DNA of 64,000 nt from Makana argininalis_A (GTDB lineage: Bacteria; Pseudomonadota; Gammaproteobacteria; Enterobacterales; Enterobacteriaceae). Position 1 is the first letter of the stretch; each line of letters opens with the position of its first letter. The position numbers were made by a program, and so were the translations under genes. The notes under the pieces are model-generated. The model was not told where the DNA came from, did not search any database, and worked only from the letters and a program-made list of their open reading frames with translations. The stretch covers positions 186,001-250,000 of the forward strand of contig JBISJS010000001.1 in the NCBI GenBank assembly GCA_044442745.1. The letters run 5' to 3'. Positions 35,382-44,175 of the stretch are shown here, one piece after another.

Positions 35382-36803
35382 ATGAATAATGTAAATATTT
35401 ATAAATATTTAAGAAATAAAATCATTAATAATATTAAAAATTTCAAATATGTTTTACTTGCTTTTAGCGGAGGTTTAGATTCAACAGTTTTATTAAATAT
35501 AATAAGCTATATAAATAACAAAAATAAATTTAAAGAAGAAAATAACAAAACATATATTAGAGCAATTTATATTCAACATAATATAAATAACATTGATAAT
35601 ATTTTTTTAAATCATTGTTACAAGGAATGTAATAAACTAAATATTAAATTTATTACTGATAAAATCAGTATCAATAATAAATCAGATGGAATAGAAGCTT
35701 CATTTAGAAAAGCTAGATATAAAGTAATATATAAAAATATGCTTAATAATGAAGTATTAATTACAGCCCATCATCTTAATGATCAAATTGAAACTTTATT
35801 ATTATCTATTAAACGGGGAAGTGGACCTACTGGTATGTCAGGAATTTCAATGTATTCAAAATTCAATAATAGTTTGTTAATAAGACCAATGATCAATATC
35901 AATAGAGATATATTATATAAATATGCTGAATATCATAATTTAAAATGGTTAGAAGATATAAGTAATAATGAAATGAAATTAGATCGTAATTTTTTACGTA
36001 AAAAAATATTACCTATTTTTAAAAAAAGATGGCCATCATTTTATTTTACATCAAATCGTAGTACTAAATTATGTTATTTGCAAGAAAATTTAATTAATGA
36101 GTTTATTAAAAAAGATTATAATAAAATAATTCAAAGTAATGGATCTATTATTTGGAATCATTTAATTAGTATGAATGTTATTAAAGTATTTATTTTATTA
36201 AGAAAATGGTTTTTAAAATTTAGTATACAAATGCCTTCTGTAAAAAAATTAAGTTTAATTTGGAAAGAAATTATTAATAGTAAACATAATTCATTTGCTA
36301 AAATAAAAATTGATAAAAAAAAAGAAATTAAAAAATTTAAAAATTATTTATTTATTACTAATATTAATATATCATTAAATGATAATATAATTATCAATTG
36401 GAATTACAAATACAATACAATAGTATTACCTTTTAATTTAGGTATAATAAAAAAAAATATAAATTATTTATATACAAAGTTTAAAATAAATAGTAAAATT
36501 AAGAAAATTAATTTTTTAAACCAAAAAATTTTTATTTCTTTTGTTAGACCTCCTTTAATTAATGAATTTATATCAATCAGATATGTATATTCCAATAAAT
36601 TAATATATTTAATAGGTATGAAACACGGTCTTCTTTTAAAGAAAATTTGGAAAAAATATAATATTCCTATATGGTATAGAAATAAAATACCATTGTTATT
36701 TTATAATAATAAAATTATTACAGCTCCTGGTATATTTATTACTAATGAAGGATTAAATTTAAATTGTAAAATAAAATTTAAAATTACATGGATTAAAATT
36801 TAA
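35382..36803 (+). CDS. tilS: tRNA(Ile)-lysidine synthetase
   Basis: Converts C34 of the CAU-anticodon tRNA-Ile2 to lysidine so that it reads AUA and is charged with Ile. 473 residues; PP-loop AFSGGLDSTVLL near residue 28, AHHLNDQIETLLLSIKRGSGPTG, then FLRKKILPIFKKRWP, and a C-terminal domain ending LNLNCKIKFKITWIKI. Its substrate tRNA is encoded 27 bases downstream on the other strand. AUA is a very frequent codon here, so this gene should be essential. Confidence 0.96.
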   Translation: MNNVNIYKYLRNKIINNIKNFKYVLLAFSGGLDSTVLLNIISYINNKNKFKEENNKTYIRAIYIQHNINNIDNIFLNHCYKECNKLNIKFITDKISINNKSDGIEASFRKARYKVIYKNMLNNEVLITAHHLNDQIETLLLSIKRGSGPTGMSGISMYSKFNNSLLIRPMININRDILYKYAEYHNLKWLEDISNNEMKLDRNFLRKKILPIFKKRWPSFYFTSNRSTKLCYLQENLINEFIKKDYNKIIQSNGSIIWNHLISMNVIKVFILLRKWFLKFSIQMPSVKKLSLIWKEIINSKHNSFAKIKIDKKKEIKKFKNYLFITNINISLNDNIIINWNYKYNTIVLPFNLGIIKKNINYLYTKFKINSKIKKINFLNQKIFISFVRPPLINEFISIRYVYSNKLIYLIGMKHGLLLKKIWKKYNIPIWYRNKIPLLFYNNKIITAPGIFITNEGLNLNCKIKFKITWIKI

Positions 36804-36829
36804 TTTTTTTTAGATATTAATTTATTTAT

Positions 36830-36902
36830 GGCCCTTACTGGGTTCGAACCAGTGACCTAGCGATTATGAGTCGCCCGCTCTAACCATCTGAGCTAAAGGG
36901 CC
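36830..36902 (-). tRNA. tRNA-Ile2 (anticodon CAT, lysidine-modified)
   Basis: Reverse strand: acceptor GGCCCTT/AAGGGCC, anticodon stem GCGACTCATAATCGC, T-arm CTGGTTCGAACCCAG. The body matches E. coli ileX-type tRNA-Ile2 (GGCCCCTTAGCTCAG, GGCGACTCATAATCGC) rather than elongator tRNA-Met, so CAT is expected to become lysidine-AU. It adjoins tilS. Confidence 0.88.
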
Positions 36903-36968
36903 ATTTAAATAAAATATAAAATATGTATTATATATTATCAATATGTTACTAATATATTTAAATATATT

Positions 36969-37001
36969 AAACAAATTTAAATTAATAATTTAAATTTGTT
37001 T
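36969..37001 (+). terminator. AT-only hairpin with T-run before grxD
   Basis: AAACAAATTTAAAT (36969-36982) and its perfect complement (36988-37001) with a 5-base loop are followed by a run of T. It looks like an intrinsic terminator on the + strand but stands 30 bases before grxD, so it might instead modulate that gene. Confidence 0.5.
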
Positions 37002-37033
37002 TTTTTAAAAATAAATTAAAGGATTTAAAATTG

Positions 37034-37339
37034 ATGAAAATTATTAAAAAAATTAAAAACCAAATTAAAATTAATCATATAATTATTTATATGAAAGGTT
37101 CACCAGTATTATCTTTATGTTTATTTTCAGAAAAATCATTAAATTATTTAATTTATTCTGGAATAAATTTTAAATATGTAAATATTTTAGAAAATCCTGA
37201 TATTCATTTAGAATTACCTTTATTTTCTAAATGGCCTACTTTTCCTCAAATTTGGATTAATAATAAACTTATAGGAGGATTTGATATAATTAATGATTTA
37301 TATAAAAAAGGAAATTTAAACAAAATTATAAACAAATAA
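37034..37339 (+). CDS. grxD: Monothiol glutaredoxin Grx4
   Basis: Iron-sulfur carrier glutaredoxin. About 101 residues (E. coli 115, C-terminus shortened). YMKGSP, WPTFPQIWINNKLIGGFDI and the NPDI block identify Grx4. The active site normally reads CGFS; here it is CLFS (LSLCLFSEK), with the cysteine kept and the glycine replaced by leucine. ATG at 37034 is chosen; a TTG one codon earlier is in frame. Works logically with the Suf system encoded later in the window. Confidence 0.93.
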   Translation: MKIIKKIKNQIKINHIIIYMKGSPVLSLCLFSEKSLNYLIYSGINFKYVNILENPDIHLELPLFSKWPTFPQIWINNKLIGGFDIINDLYKKGNLNKIINK

Positions 37340-37378
37340 TTGTATTTAAATTTTAAAAATTAATTACATTAATTTTAA

Positions 37379-38758
37379 TTAAATAAAATGCCAATTTGTT
37401 TTTTCTTTTTCATCTTCTAAAATAACACCAATATTATAAAGTTTATTTCTAATATTATCAGCAATATACCATTTTTTATTTTTACGTGCTAAATTTCTTT
37501 TTTGAATTAATTTTAATATATATAATTTATTGTATTTTTTATTATTTTTATTTTTTAAAAAAATATAAGGATCTTGTTCTAATAAACCTAATATATTTCC
37601 TAACATTTTAAGTGTTGAAGCCATTTTATTTACATTATTAGAATTATTTTTTTTTAATTTATTTATTTTATTTGATATTTTAAATAAAATTGCGTATGCA
37701 GCGGGAATATTGAAATCATCATCCATTGCTTTATGAAATTGTAATATAAATTTTTCACATAAATTTTTATTCAAATTTGTATTAGTATCTTTTAATGAAA
37801 AATATAAACTTTTGAGTGATTTACTGAATTTTTTAATATTTTCTTCTTTGTAATAAAATTTGCTTCTGTAATGATTAGAAATAAGAAAAAATCTTATTAT
37901 TTCATAATTATATTTTTTAATAATTTCTTTAATATAATAAAAATTATTTTTAGATTTAGACATTTTTTTTTTATTTTTTACTAAAATACCACTATGTATC
38001 CATTTACTAGTATCTTTTGTACTACATAAACAATTATATTGTGCAATTTCATTTTCATGATGTGGAAATATTAAATCAGAACCACCACCGTTAATATCAA
38101 AATTATATTCTAAAAATAATTTAATAGATGAACATTCTATATGCCAACCTGGTCTACCATAACCCCATGGTGAAATCCAACCTGGTTTTTTTTTATTACA
38201 TAATTTCCATAAAACAAAATCTAAAGTATTTTTTTTAAAAATATTATTTTTAATTTTATATTTTGAATTTAATTTTAATAAATTTTGTTTAGATAATTTA
38301 CCATAGTTTTTATATGTTTTTATACTAAAAACAATATCACCATTTTTAGATATATAAGCATTTTTTTTATTTAAAAGTTTAATTATAAATTTAATTATTA
38401 AATTTATATAATCTGTTACTTTAGGTTCATAATTTGGTCTAATAATTTTAAGTTTATCAAAATCTATTTTCATTTCATTTATCATATTATTTGAAATAAT
38501 ATTATAAGGTTTTTTATATTTATTAGATTTTGAAATTATTTTATCTTCTATATCTGTTATATTTCTAATATAATTAACTTTATATCCTTTATAAATTAAA
38601 TATCTAATTATAATATCAAAAATTAAAAATGTTCTACCATGTCCTATATGACATAAATCATATACTGTAATACCACATACATATATATTAACAAAATTAG
38701 TATTATAAGGTTGAAATATTTCTTTTTGTTTTGTTTTTGTATTAAATATTTTTAACAT
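37379..38758 (-). CDS. cysS: Cysteinyl-tRNA synthetase
   Basis: Class I synthetase. 459 residues (E. coli 461). YVCGITVYDLCHIGHGRTF holds the first zinc Cys and the HIGH motif. GWHIECSS and FPHHENEIAQ supply the remaining zinc ligands, and KKMSKSKNNF is the KMSKS loop. Convergent with grxD, 40 bases apart. The following tRNA-Gly, tRNA-Phe and tRNA-Arg share its strand. Confidence 0.97.
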   Translation of the reverse strand: MLKIFNTKTKQKEIFQPYNTNFVNIYVCGITVYDLCHIGHGRTFLIFDIIIRYLIYKGYKVNYIRNITDIEDKIISKSNKYKKPYNIISNNMINEMKIDFDKLKIIRPNYEPKVTDYINLIIKFIIKLLNKKNAYISKNGDIVFSIKTYKNYGKLSKQNLLKLNSKYKIKNNIFKKNTLDFVLWKLCNKKKPGWISPWGYGRPGWHIECSSIKLFLEYNFDINGGGSDLIFPHHENEIAQYNCLCSTKDTSKWIHSGILVKNKKKMSKSKNNFYYIKEIIKKYNYEIIRFFLISNHYRSKFYYKEENIKKFSKSLKSLYFSLKDTNTNLNKNLCEKFILQFHKAMDDDFNIPAAYAILFKISNKINKLKKNNSNNVNKMASTLKMLGNILGLLEQDPYIFLKNKNNKKYNKLYILKLIQKRNLARKNKKWYIADNIRNKLYNIGVILEDEKEKTNWHFI

Positions 38759-38846
38759 ATAATTTTATTTTATATATAAATATTATTTATCAAATAATAA
38801 ATAATATTAATTATATTTTTTTTAAAAATAATAATATAAATTTTAT

Positions 38847-38918
38847 AGCGGAAAACGAGATTTGAACTCGCGACCCCAACCTTGGCAAGGTTGTGCTCTA
38901 CCTCTGAGCTATTTCCGC
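38847..38918 (-). tRNA. tRNA-Gly (anticodon GCC)
   Basis: Acceptor GCGGAAA/TTTCCGC, anticodon stem-loop CAACCTTGCCAAGGTTG with GCC, T-arm GCGAGTTCAAATCTCGT. Discriminator T as in E. coli tRNA-Gly. No CCA encoded. Confidence 0.95.
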
Positions 38919-38971
38919 ATTTAATTTAATAAATAATTTAATTAATTTTAAACAATTTAACATATTAAATT

Positions 38972-39044
38972 TGCCCAGACTTGGAATTGAACCAAGGACA
39001 CAAGGATCTTCAGTCCTTTGCTCTACCAACTGAGCTATCTGGGC
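38972..39044 (-). tRNA. tRNA-Phe (anticodon GAA)
   Basis: Acceptor GCCCAGA/TCTGGGC, anticodon loop ACTGAAGAT with GAA, T-arm CTTGGTTCAATTCCAAG, discriminator A. Standard 73-base form without CCA. Confidence 0.95.
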
Positions 39045-39154
39045 ATATTTTAATAATTAAAAAATATTTAATAAATACAGTCAATATATTTTATTAATTT
39101 ATAAATTATTATGTAATATAAATATATTGATTATATATCATTTATTAAATTAAA

Positions 39155-39228
39155 TGCACTCTGCTGGAATTGAACCAGCAACCTACAGCTTAGAAGGCTG
39201 TTGCTCTATCCAATTGAGCTAAGAGCGC
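39155..39228 (-). tRNA. tRNA-Arg (anticodon TCT)
   Basis: Acceptor GCGCTCT/AGAGTGC (one G-T pair), anticodon loop CCTTCTAAG with TCT, T-arm GCTGGTTCAATTCCAGC. It reads AGA, the dominant Arg codon in this AT-rich genome. It lies beside folD as argU does in E. coli. Confidence 0.95.
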
Positions 39229-39353
39229 TATGAATTTGATTAACTATTTTAAAAACATTTATATTTTTAAATATTATATTAAATTTTAATTAAAGTAAAT
39301 ATTTATTTTTAAAAAAAATATATATTTTTTAAATAAATAAGAGAGAAAAATAC

Positions 39354-40217
39354 ATGATATCTTATGTTATTGATGGTAAAATATTATCTAAAAAAATAAA
39401 AAAAGAAATATTTTATAATGTAAGAAATTTAGTTAAAAATGGTAATCGTGTTCCTTTATTATCAATAGTGTTAGTAGGCAATAATTATTCATCACACTTA
39501 TATATTAATAATATTAAACAATATTGTAATGAAATAGGATTTCTAGTTGTAATATATTATTTTCCATATGATGTTATAGAAGTAAATATATTAGATTTAA
39601 TAAATCAACTTAATTTTTCTTTTTTAATAGATGCAATTTTAATTCAAATGCCTTTACCTAGATCAATAAATAATAAAAAAATTTGTGAAAAAGTTATACA
39701 TAATAAAGATGTTGATTGTATTAATCCTTTTAATATAGGTAAATTGTTTCTTAAACGTCCATTTTTTATACCTTGTACACAAAAAGGTATATTTTCATTA
39801 ATAAATTATTATAATATTAAAATTTGTGGTTTAAATGCTTTAGTTTTAGGTAAATCAAATATTGTAGGAAAACCAATTAGTTTTAAACTGTTATTATCAG
39901 GCTGCAATGTAACATTAACTAATATTTTAAATATTAATTTAAAATTTTTAATAAAAAAATCTGATTTAATTATAGTAGCTTTAGGAAAAGCAAAATTTTT
40001 AAAAGGATCTTGGATTAAAAAAGGATCAATAGTGATAGATGTAGGAATTAATAAATTAATAAATGGCGTATTAGTAGGTGATGTAGATTACTATAGTTCT
40101 TTAAAGAAAACTTCATATATAACTCCAGTTCCCGGAGGAATCGGACCCATGACAGTGGCGTCTTTAATGCAAAATATTTATAAAGCATATAAACATAATA
40201 ATTTAATTTATAAATAA
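39354..40217 (+). CDS. folD: Methylene-THF dehydrogenase/cyclohydrolase FolD with altered active site
   Basis: Normally bifunctional: NADP-dependent 5,10-methylene-THF dehydrogenase and methenyl-THF cyclohydrolase. 287 residues (E. coli 288). LIQMPLPRSI keeps the active Gln, NKDVDCINPFN keeps the Asp, and GKSNIVGKP and TPVPGGIGPMTVA are intact. The YxxxK catalytic motif reads YINNI followed by K: position 54 is Ile in an ungapped alignment (fixed by the shared Cys and EIGF downstream), with Lys one residue late. Cyclohydrolase activity may therefore be reduced. A GAGAG ribosome site precedes ATG. Confidence 0.94.
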   Translation: MISYVIDGKILSKKIKKEIFYNVRNLVKNGNRVPLLSIVLVGNNYSSHLYINNIKQYCNEIGFLVVIYYFPYDVIEVNILDLINQLNFSFLIDAILIQMPLPRSINNKKICEKVIHNKDVDCINPFNIGKLFLKRPFFIPCTQKGIFSLINYYNIKICGLNALVLGKSNIVGKPISFKLLLSGCNVTLTNILNINLKFLIKKSDLIIVALGKAKFLKGSWIKKGSIVIDVGINKLINGVLVGDVDYYSSLKKTSYITPVPGGIGPMTVASLMQNIYKAYKHNNLIYK

Positions 40218-40250
40218 ATATTTATTTATAAATAAAATTAAATATTTATA

Positions 40251-40324
40251 CGGTACGGACGGGATTCGAACCCGTGACCTCCGGCGTGACAGGCCGATAT
40301 TCTAACCAACTGAACTACCGTACC
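40251..40324 (-). tRNA. tRNA-Asp (anticodon GTC)
   Basis: Acceptor GGTACGG/CCGTACC, anticodon loop CTGTCAC with GTC, T-arm ACGGGTTCGAATCCCGT and discriminator G, an AspRS identity base. Close to E. coli aspTUV. Confidence 0.95.
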
Positions 40325-40360
40325 TCAATTTTTTTAAAAATTCAATTAACTAAATTATTT

Positions 40361-40433
40361 TGGAGCTAAGCGGAATCGAACCGCTGACATCCTACGTGCA
40401 AAGCAGGTGCTCTTCCATCTGAGCTATAGCCCC
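40361..40433 (-). tRNA. tRNA-Ala (anticodon TGC)
   Basis: Acceptor GGGGCTA/TAGCTCC. The third pair is G-T, the G3-U70 identity element for AlaRS. Anticodon loop TTTGCAC with TGC, T-arm AGCGGTTCGATTCCGCT, discriminator A. In E. coli this tRNA lies in rRNA spacers; here it stands alone. Confidence 0.95.
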
Positions 40434-40519
40434 TAATAATATTATATATTTTATTATATAATAATATATTATATTATTTTAATTAAAATGTAAACTTAAA
40501 AATTATAATTTTAAAAAAA

Positions 40520-40957
40520 ATGTCAATTTTAAAAATATTACAATATCCTGATTTAAAGCTTCGTAAAATTTCTAATATTGTTAATATTATTAATAATAAT
40601 ATTAAAATTAATATAGATGATATGTTTGAAACCATGTACCATTTTAATGGTATAGGATTAGCTGCAATTCAAGTAAATATTAATAAACGTATCATAATAA
40701 TTGATATTATAAGAAAAAAAAATAGTAAATTAGTTTTAATTAATCCAGAAATTATTAAAACAGAAGGAATTATAAAATCAAATGAAAGTTGTTTATCCAT
40801 ACCTAATATAAATAAATCTATTAAAAGATATAAAAAAATAAAAATAAAAGCAAAAAATTATAGAGGAAAATATTTTGAATTATATGCTTTTAATTTATTA
40901 TCAATATGTATACAACATGAAATGGATCATTTAATTGGAAAATTAATTATTGATTAA
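40520..40957 (+). CDS. def: Peptide deformylase
   Basis: Removes the formyl group from nascent proteins. 145 residues, about 24 fewer than E. coli because the C-terminal helix is gone. Motif 1 GIGLAAIQ and motif 3 QHEMDH (metal His-Glu-His) are intact; motif 2 is ESCLS instead of EGCLS, with the metal-binding cysteine kept. fmt, the partner gene in E. coli, does not follow. No clear ribosome site before the ATG. Confidence 0.94.
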   Translation: MSILKILQYPDLKLRKISNIVNIINNNIKINIDDMFETMYHFNGIGLAAIQVNINKRIIIIDIIRKKNSKLVLINPEIIKTEGIIKSNESCLSIPNINKSIKRYKKIKIKAKNYRGKYFELYAFNLLSICIQHEMDHLIGKLIID

Positions 40958-41190
40958 TTTAATAAATTTTTTAAAAATAATTTAAATTAAAAATAAATAT
41001 ATTTAATTTTTCATCAACAATATATTTATAATTAATTTAAATTAATAATTGTGATTAATATTAATCAATATATAAATAAATTAATAAATATTATTTATAT
41101 ATTAAAAATTATTTTTAAATAAAATGAAAAATATAAATTAATAAATTAATTTAAAAAAAATGTTTTATTTATATATAATTAAAATTTTTA

Positions 41191-41514
41191 TTAATTCATA
41201 AAATTTTTACAAATCATATTAAATATTAAACATGAACCAACTATTAAAATAATAGAAATTATTATTGTAAATAAAAAAGATATAATGTACCATATATTTT
41301 TAATATATTTATTAATATTTATAAAAAATATTAAATGTGTCAAAATATTATTGAAAAATAAAATTAAAATGTAAATACTAATTTTATTATTATGTATATT
41401 AGTATTTACAATAATAAATGATAATATTGTAAAAAATAAAGAAAGTAAAAAACCTATTAAATATTTTTTAATATATAAATTTTTACTTTTTAAAAAATTT
41501 AATTTTTTATTCAA
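41191..41514 (-). CDS. cyoD: Cytochrome bo3 ubiquinol oxidase subunit IV
   Basis: 107 residues, mainly three transmembrane helices (about 18-36, 46-68, 76-101), matching CyoD in size and topology (E. coli 109). Sequence identity is weak, but the gene starts on the base after the cyoC stop, and the operon order cyoA-B-C-D is conserved. Helps assemble the Cu-B site. cyoE does not follow. Confidence 0.9.
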   Translation of the reverse strand: MNKKLNFLKSKNLYIKKYLIGFLLSLFFTILSFIIVNTNIHNNKISIYILILFFNNILTHLIFFININKYIKNIWYIISFLFTIIISIILIVGSCLIFNMICKNFMN

Positions 41515-42120
41515 TTAAATTACTCCAATAAAATAAACAAATGTAAGAATTACAATCCAAATTATATCTAATAAATGCCAAAATAAACTTAAACATTTAA
41601 ATTTAACTAAATTTGGTTTACTAAAACCATTTACAATAACATGTATAATCATTATTACTATCCATATAATACCAATTATTACATGTAATCCATGCATTCC
41701 TATTAAAGTAAAATAAGAAGATAAAAAAGCACTTTTATTATAACAATATCCTTTTCTACATAAATTTAAAAATTCATAAATTTCAACAAATATAAATATT
41801 GAACCAAAAAAAATAGTTATTATTAACCATAATATTGTTTTGAATTTATTGAATTTTTTTATATTCAAAATAGAAATTCCATATGTAAAGCTACTTATTA
41901 ATAGTATAATACTTTCAATAAAAATTAAAAAAAAATTAGAAATATTATTAACTTTAATAACGTTAAATGAATTATTTTTTAAAACAAAATATGTTGCTAA
42001 TAAAGTAGAAAATAATATTATATCACTCATTAAATAAATCCAAAAACCAAAAATTTTAATATTATTGTCATCATTTTTTTTTTTTATATAATTAATATTT
42101 TTTTTTTTAATATTTAACAT
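41515..42120 (-). CDS. cyoC: Cytochrome bo3 ubiquinol oxidase subunit III
   Basis: 201 residues (E. coli 204), five transmembrane helices. FGFWIYLMSDIILFSTLLATY near the start and YFTLIGMHGLHVIIGIIWIV are diagnostic of the CoxC/CyoC family, and CLSLFWHLLDIIWIV closes the fold. Directly abuts cyoD and follows cyoB after 42 bases. Confidence 0.96.
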   Translation of the reverse strand: MLNIKKKNINYIKKKNDDNNIKIFGFWIYLMSDIILFSTLLATYFVLKNNSFNVIKVNNISNFFLIFIESIILLISSFTYGISILNIKKFNKFKTILWLIITIFFGSIFIFVEIYEFLNLCRKGYCYNKSAFLSSYFTLIGMHGLHVIIGIIWIVIMIIHVIVNGFSKPNLVKFKCLSLFWHLLDIIWIVILTFVYFIGVI

Positions 42121-42162
42121 TTTATTCTCTAATTTTAGATTTTTATTTTAACATTTTATTAT

Positions 42163-44130
42163 TTATTTTAAGTTATTATTTTCTATTTTTTTAATTATAT
42201 CTATTGAAATATTTTCATATCTATCTTCATCTAAAGTATGAATTACAAAAGAAATTAAAAATAGAATAATACATATTATTAATATCCACCAAATATGCCA
42301 AACTAATGCAAAACATAAAAAAATACTAATTAAAAATATTATAAAACCTATATTTTTATTTTTAGGCATATGAATTTTTTTATAAACTAAATTATTTTTT
42401 TTATTTATTTTTTTTTTATTTTTTAAATACCAAAAAATATCTATTTTATTATTTATCTTAGGTATAAGGGCAAAATTATAAAAAGGAGGAGGCGATGATG
42501 TAGACCATTCTAAAGTTCTACCATCCCATGGATCCCCTGTAATATCTTTATTTTTTTTTCTATTAATAAAACTTATAATTATTTGTATAATTTGACATAT
42601 TATACCTATAGCAATTATTATACTACCTATAGCTGATATTTTTAATAAATTATGAAAATCAGGATCTATTTCTTTACTTAATCTTCTAGTCATTCCCATT
42701 AAACCTAATATATAAAGAGGAATAAATGAAATATAAAATCCTAAAATCCAAAAATAAAAAGAAATTTTTCCCCATTTTTCATTTAAAATAAAACCAAAAA
42801 CTTTAGGAAACCAATAATTAATTCCTGCAAAACATCCAAAAACAACACCACCTATAATTACATTATGAAAATGAGCAACTAAAAACATACTATTATGTAG
42901 TACAAAATCAATTCCAGGTATTGATAGTAATACTCCAGCCATACCACCTATAGAAAAAGTAATTATAAAACCTATAGTCCATAACATGGATGAGTGAAAA
43001 TGTATTTTACCTCTATAAAGAGTAAATAACCAATTAAAAATTTTAACACCAGTAGGTATAGCAATTATCATTGTCATTATACCAAAAAAAGAATTTACAT
43101 CAGATCCAGAACCCATAGTAAAAAAATGATGAAGCCATACACAAAAAGATAATAAAGTGATTGCAACTGTAGCAAAAACTAATGAAGTATAACCAAAAAG
43201 TTTTTTTTTAGAAAAAGTTGATACTATTTCTGAAAAAATACCAAATACAGGTAGTATTAAAATATACACTTCAGGATGACCCCATGCCCAAAAAAGATTT
43301 ATATACATCATAATATTACCACCCATTTCATTAGTAAAAAAATGTGTATTTATATATCTGTCTAATGATAATAATAAAAGAGTTACTGTTAAAATTGGAA
43401 ATGCAGCAATAATTAATATATTTGTACATAATGAAGTCCATATAAATGCTGGCATATTCATCATTTTCATACCAGGAGCTCTCATTTTAATAATAGTAGT
43501 AAAAAAATTTATACCAGTTAGTATTGTTCCAATTCCAGATATTTGTATACTCCATATCAAATAATCTACACCGACACCAGGACTGTATTCTATTCCTGAT
43601 AAAGGTGGATAAGCAGACCATCCTGTTTGTGCAAATTCACCAATTCCAAGAGATAAATTTATAAGAACAAATCCTGAAAAAAATAACCAAAAACTTATAG
43701 AATTTAAAATAGGAAACGCAACATCTCTTGATCCTATTTGTAATGGAACTATAATATTCATTAATCCAATAATTAAAGGCGTAGCCATAAAAATAATCAT
43801 AATAACTCCATGAGCAGTTATTATTTGATTAAAATGTTTGGGAGTTAAAAAACCATTACCTCCAGATGAAACAATAGATTGTTGAAAACGCATCATCAAA
43901 GCATCTATAAATCCTCTTAAAAGCATTATAAATGCTGTAATAATATACATTATTCCTATTTTTTTATGATCTAATGTAGTTATCCATTCATACCAAATAT
44001 ATTTCCATTTTGAAAAATAAGAAATAGTAATAAATAATCCTAATATTACAACTAATGTTATAAATATTGTAAACATAATAATTGATTCATGATATGGAAT
44101 TGAATTAAAATTTAATTTTCCTAAAAGCAT
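42163..44130 (-). CDS. cyoB: Cytochrome bo3 ubiquinol oxidase subunit I
   Basis: Catalytic heme-copper subunit, reduces O2 to water and pumps protons. 655 residues (E. coli 663), about 15 membrane helices. Ligand histidines are visible: ITAHGVIMI for low-spin heme, WAWGHPEVYILILP with the cross-linked His-Tyr, LHHFFTMG for Cu-B, and VAHFHNVIIGG for the hemes. The gene is less degenerate than its neighbours, in line with strong constraint. Second gene of cyoABCD. Confidence 0.97.
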   Translation of the reverse strand: MLLGKLNFNSIPYHESIIMFTIFITLVVILGLFITISYFSKWKYIWYEWITTLDHKKIGIMYIITAFIMLLRGFIDALMMRFQQSIVSSGGNGFLTPKHFNQIITAHGVIMIIFMATPLIIGLMNIIVPLQIGSRDVAFPILNSISFWLFFSGFVLINLSLGIGEFAQTGWSAYPPLSGIEYSPGVGVDYLIWSIQISGIGTILTGINFFTTIIKMRAPGMKMMNMPAFIWTSLCTNILIIAAFPILTVTLLLLSLDRYINTHFFTNEMGGNIMMYINLFWAWGHPEVYILILPVFGIFSEIVSTFSKKKLFGYTSLVFATVAITLLSFCVWLHHFFTMGSGSDVNSFFGIMTMIIAIPTGVKIFNWLFTLYRGKIHFHSSMLWTIGFIITFSIGGMAGVLLSIPGIDFVLHNSMFLVAHFHNVIIGGVVFGCFAGINYWFPKVFGFILNEKWGKISFYFWILGFYISFIPLYILGLMGMTRRLSKEIDPDFHNLLKISAIGSIIIAIGIICQIIQIIISFINRKKNKDITGDPWDGRTLEWSTSSPPPFYNFALIPKINNKIDIFWYLKNKKKINKKNNLVYKKIHMPKNKNIGFIIFLISIFLCFALVWHIWWILIICIILFLISFVIHTLDEDRYENISIDIIKKIENNNLK

Positions 44131-44175
44131 TATTTATCCTTAATTAAATATAAATTTTATTTAAAATATTTTAAC

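Noticed and set aside
36830..36902. Reading the CAT tRNA beside tilS as elongator tRNA-Met
   Set aside because: Acceptor and anticodon-stem sequence match tRNA-Ile2 of E. coli, not elongator tRNA-Met.
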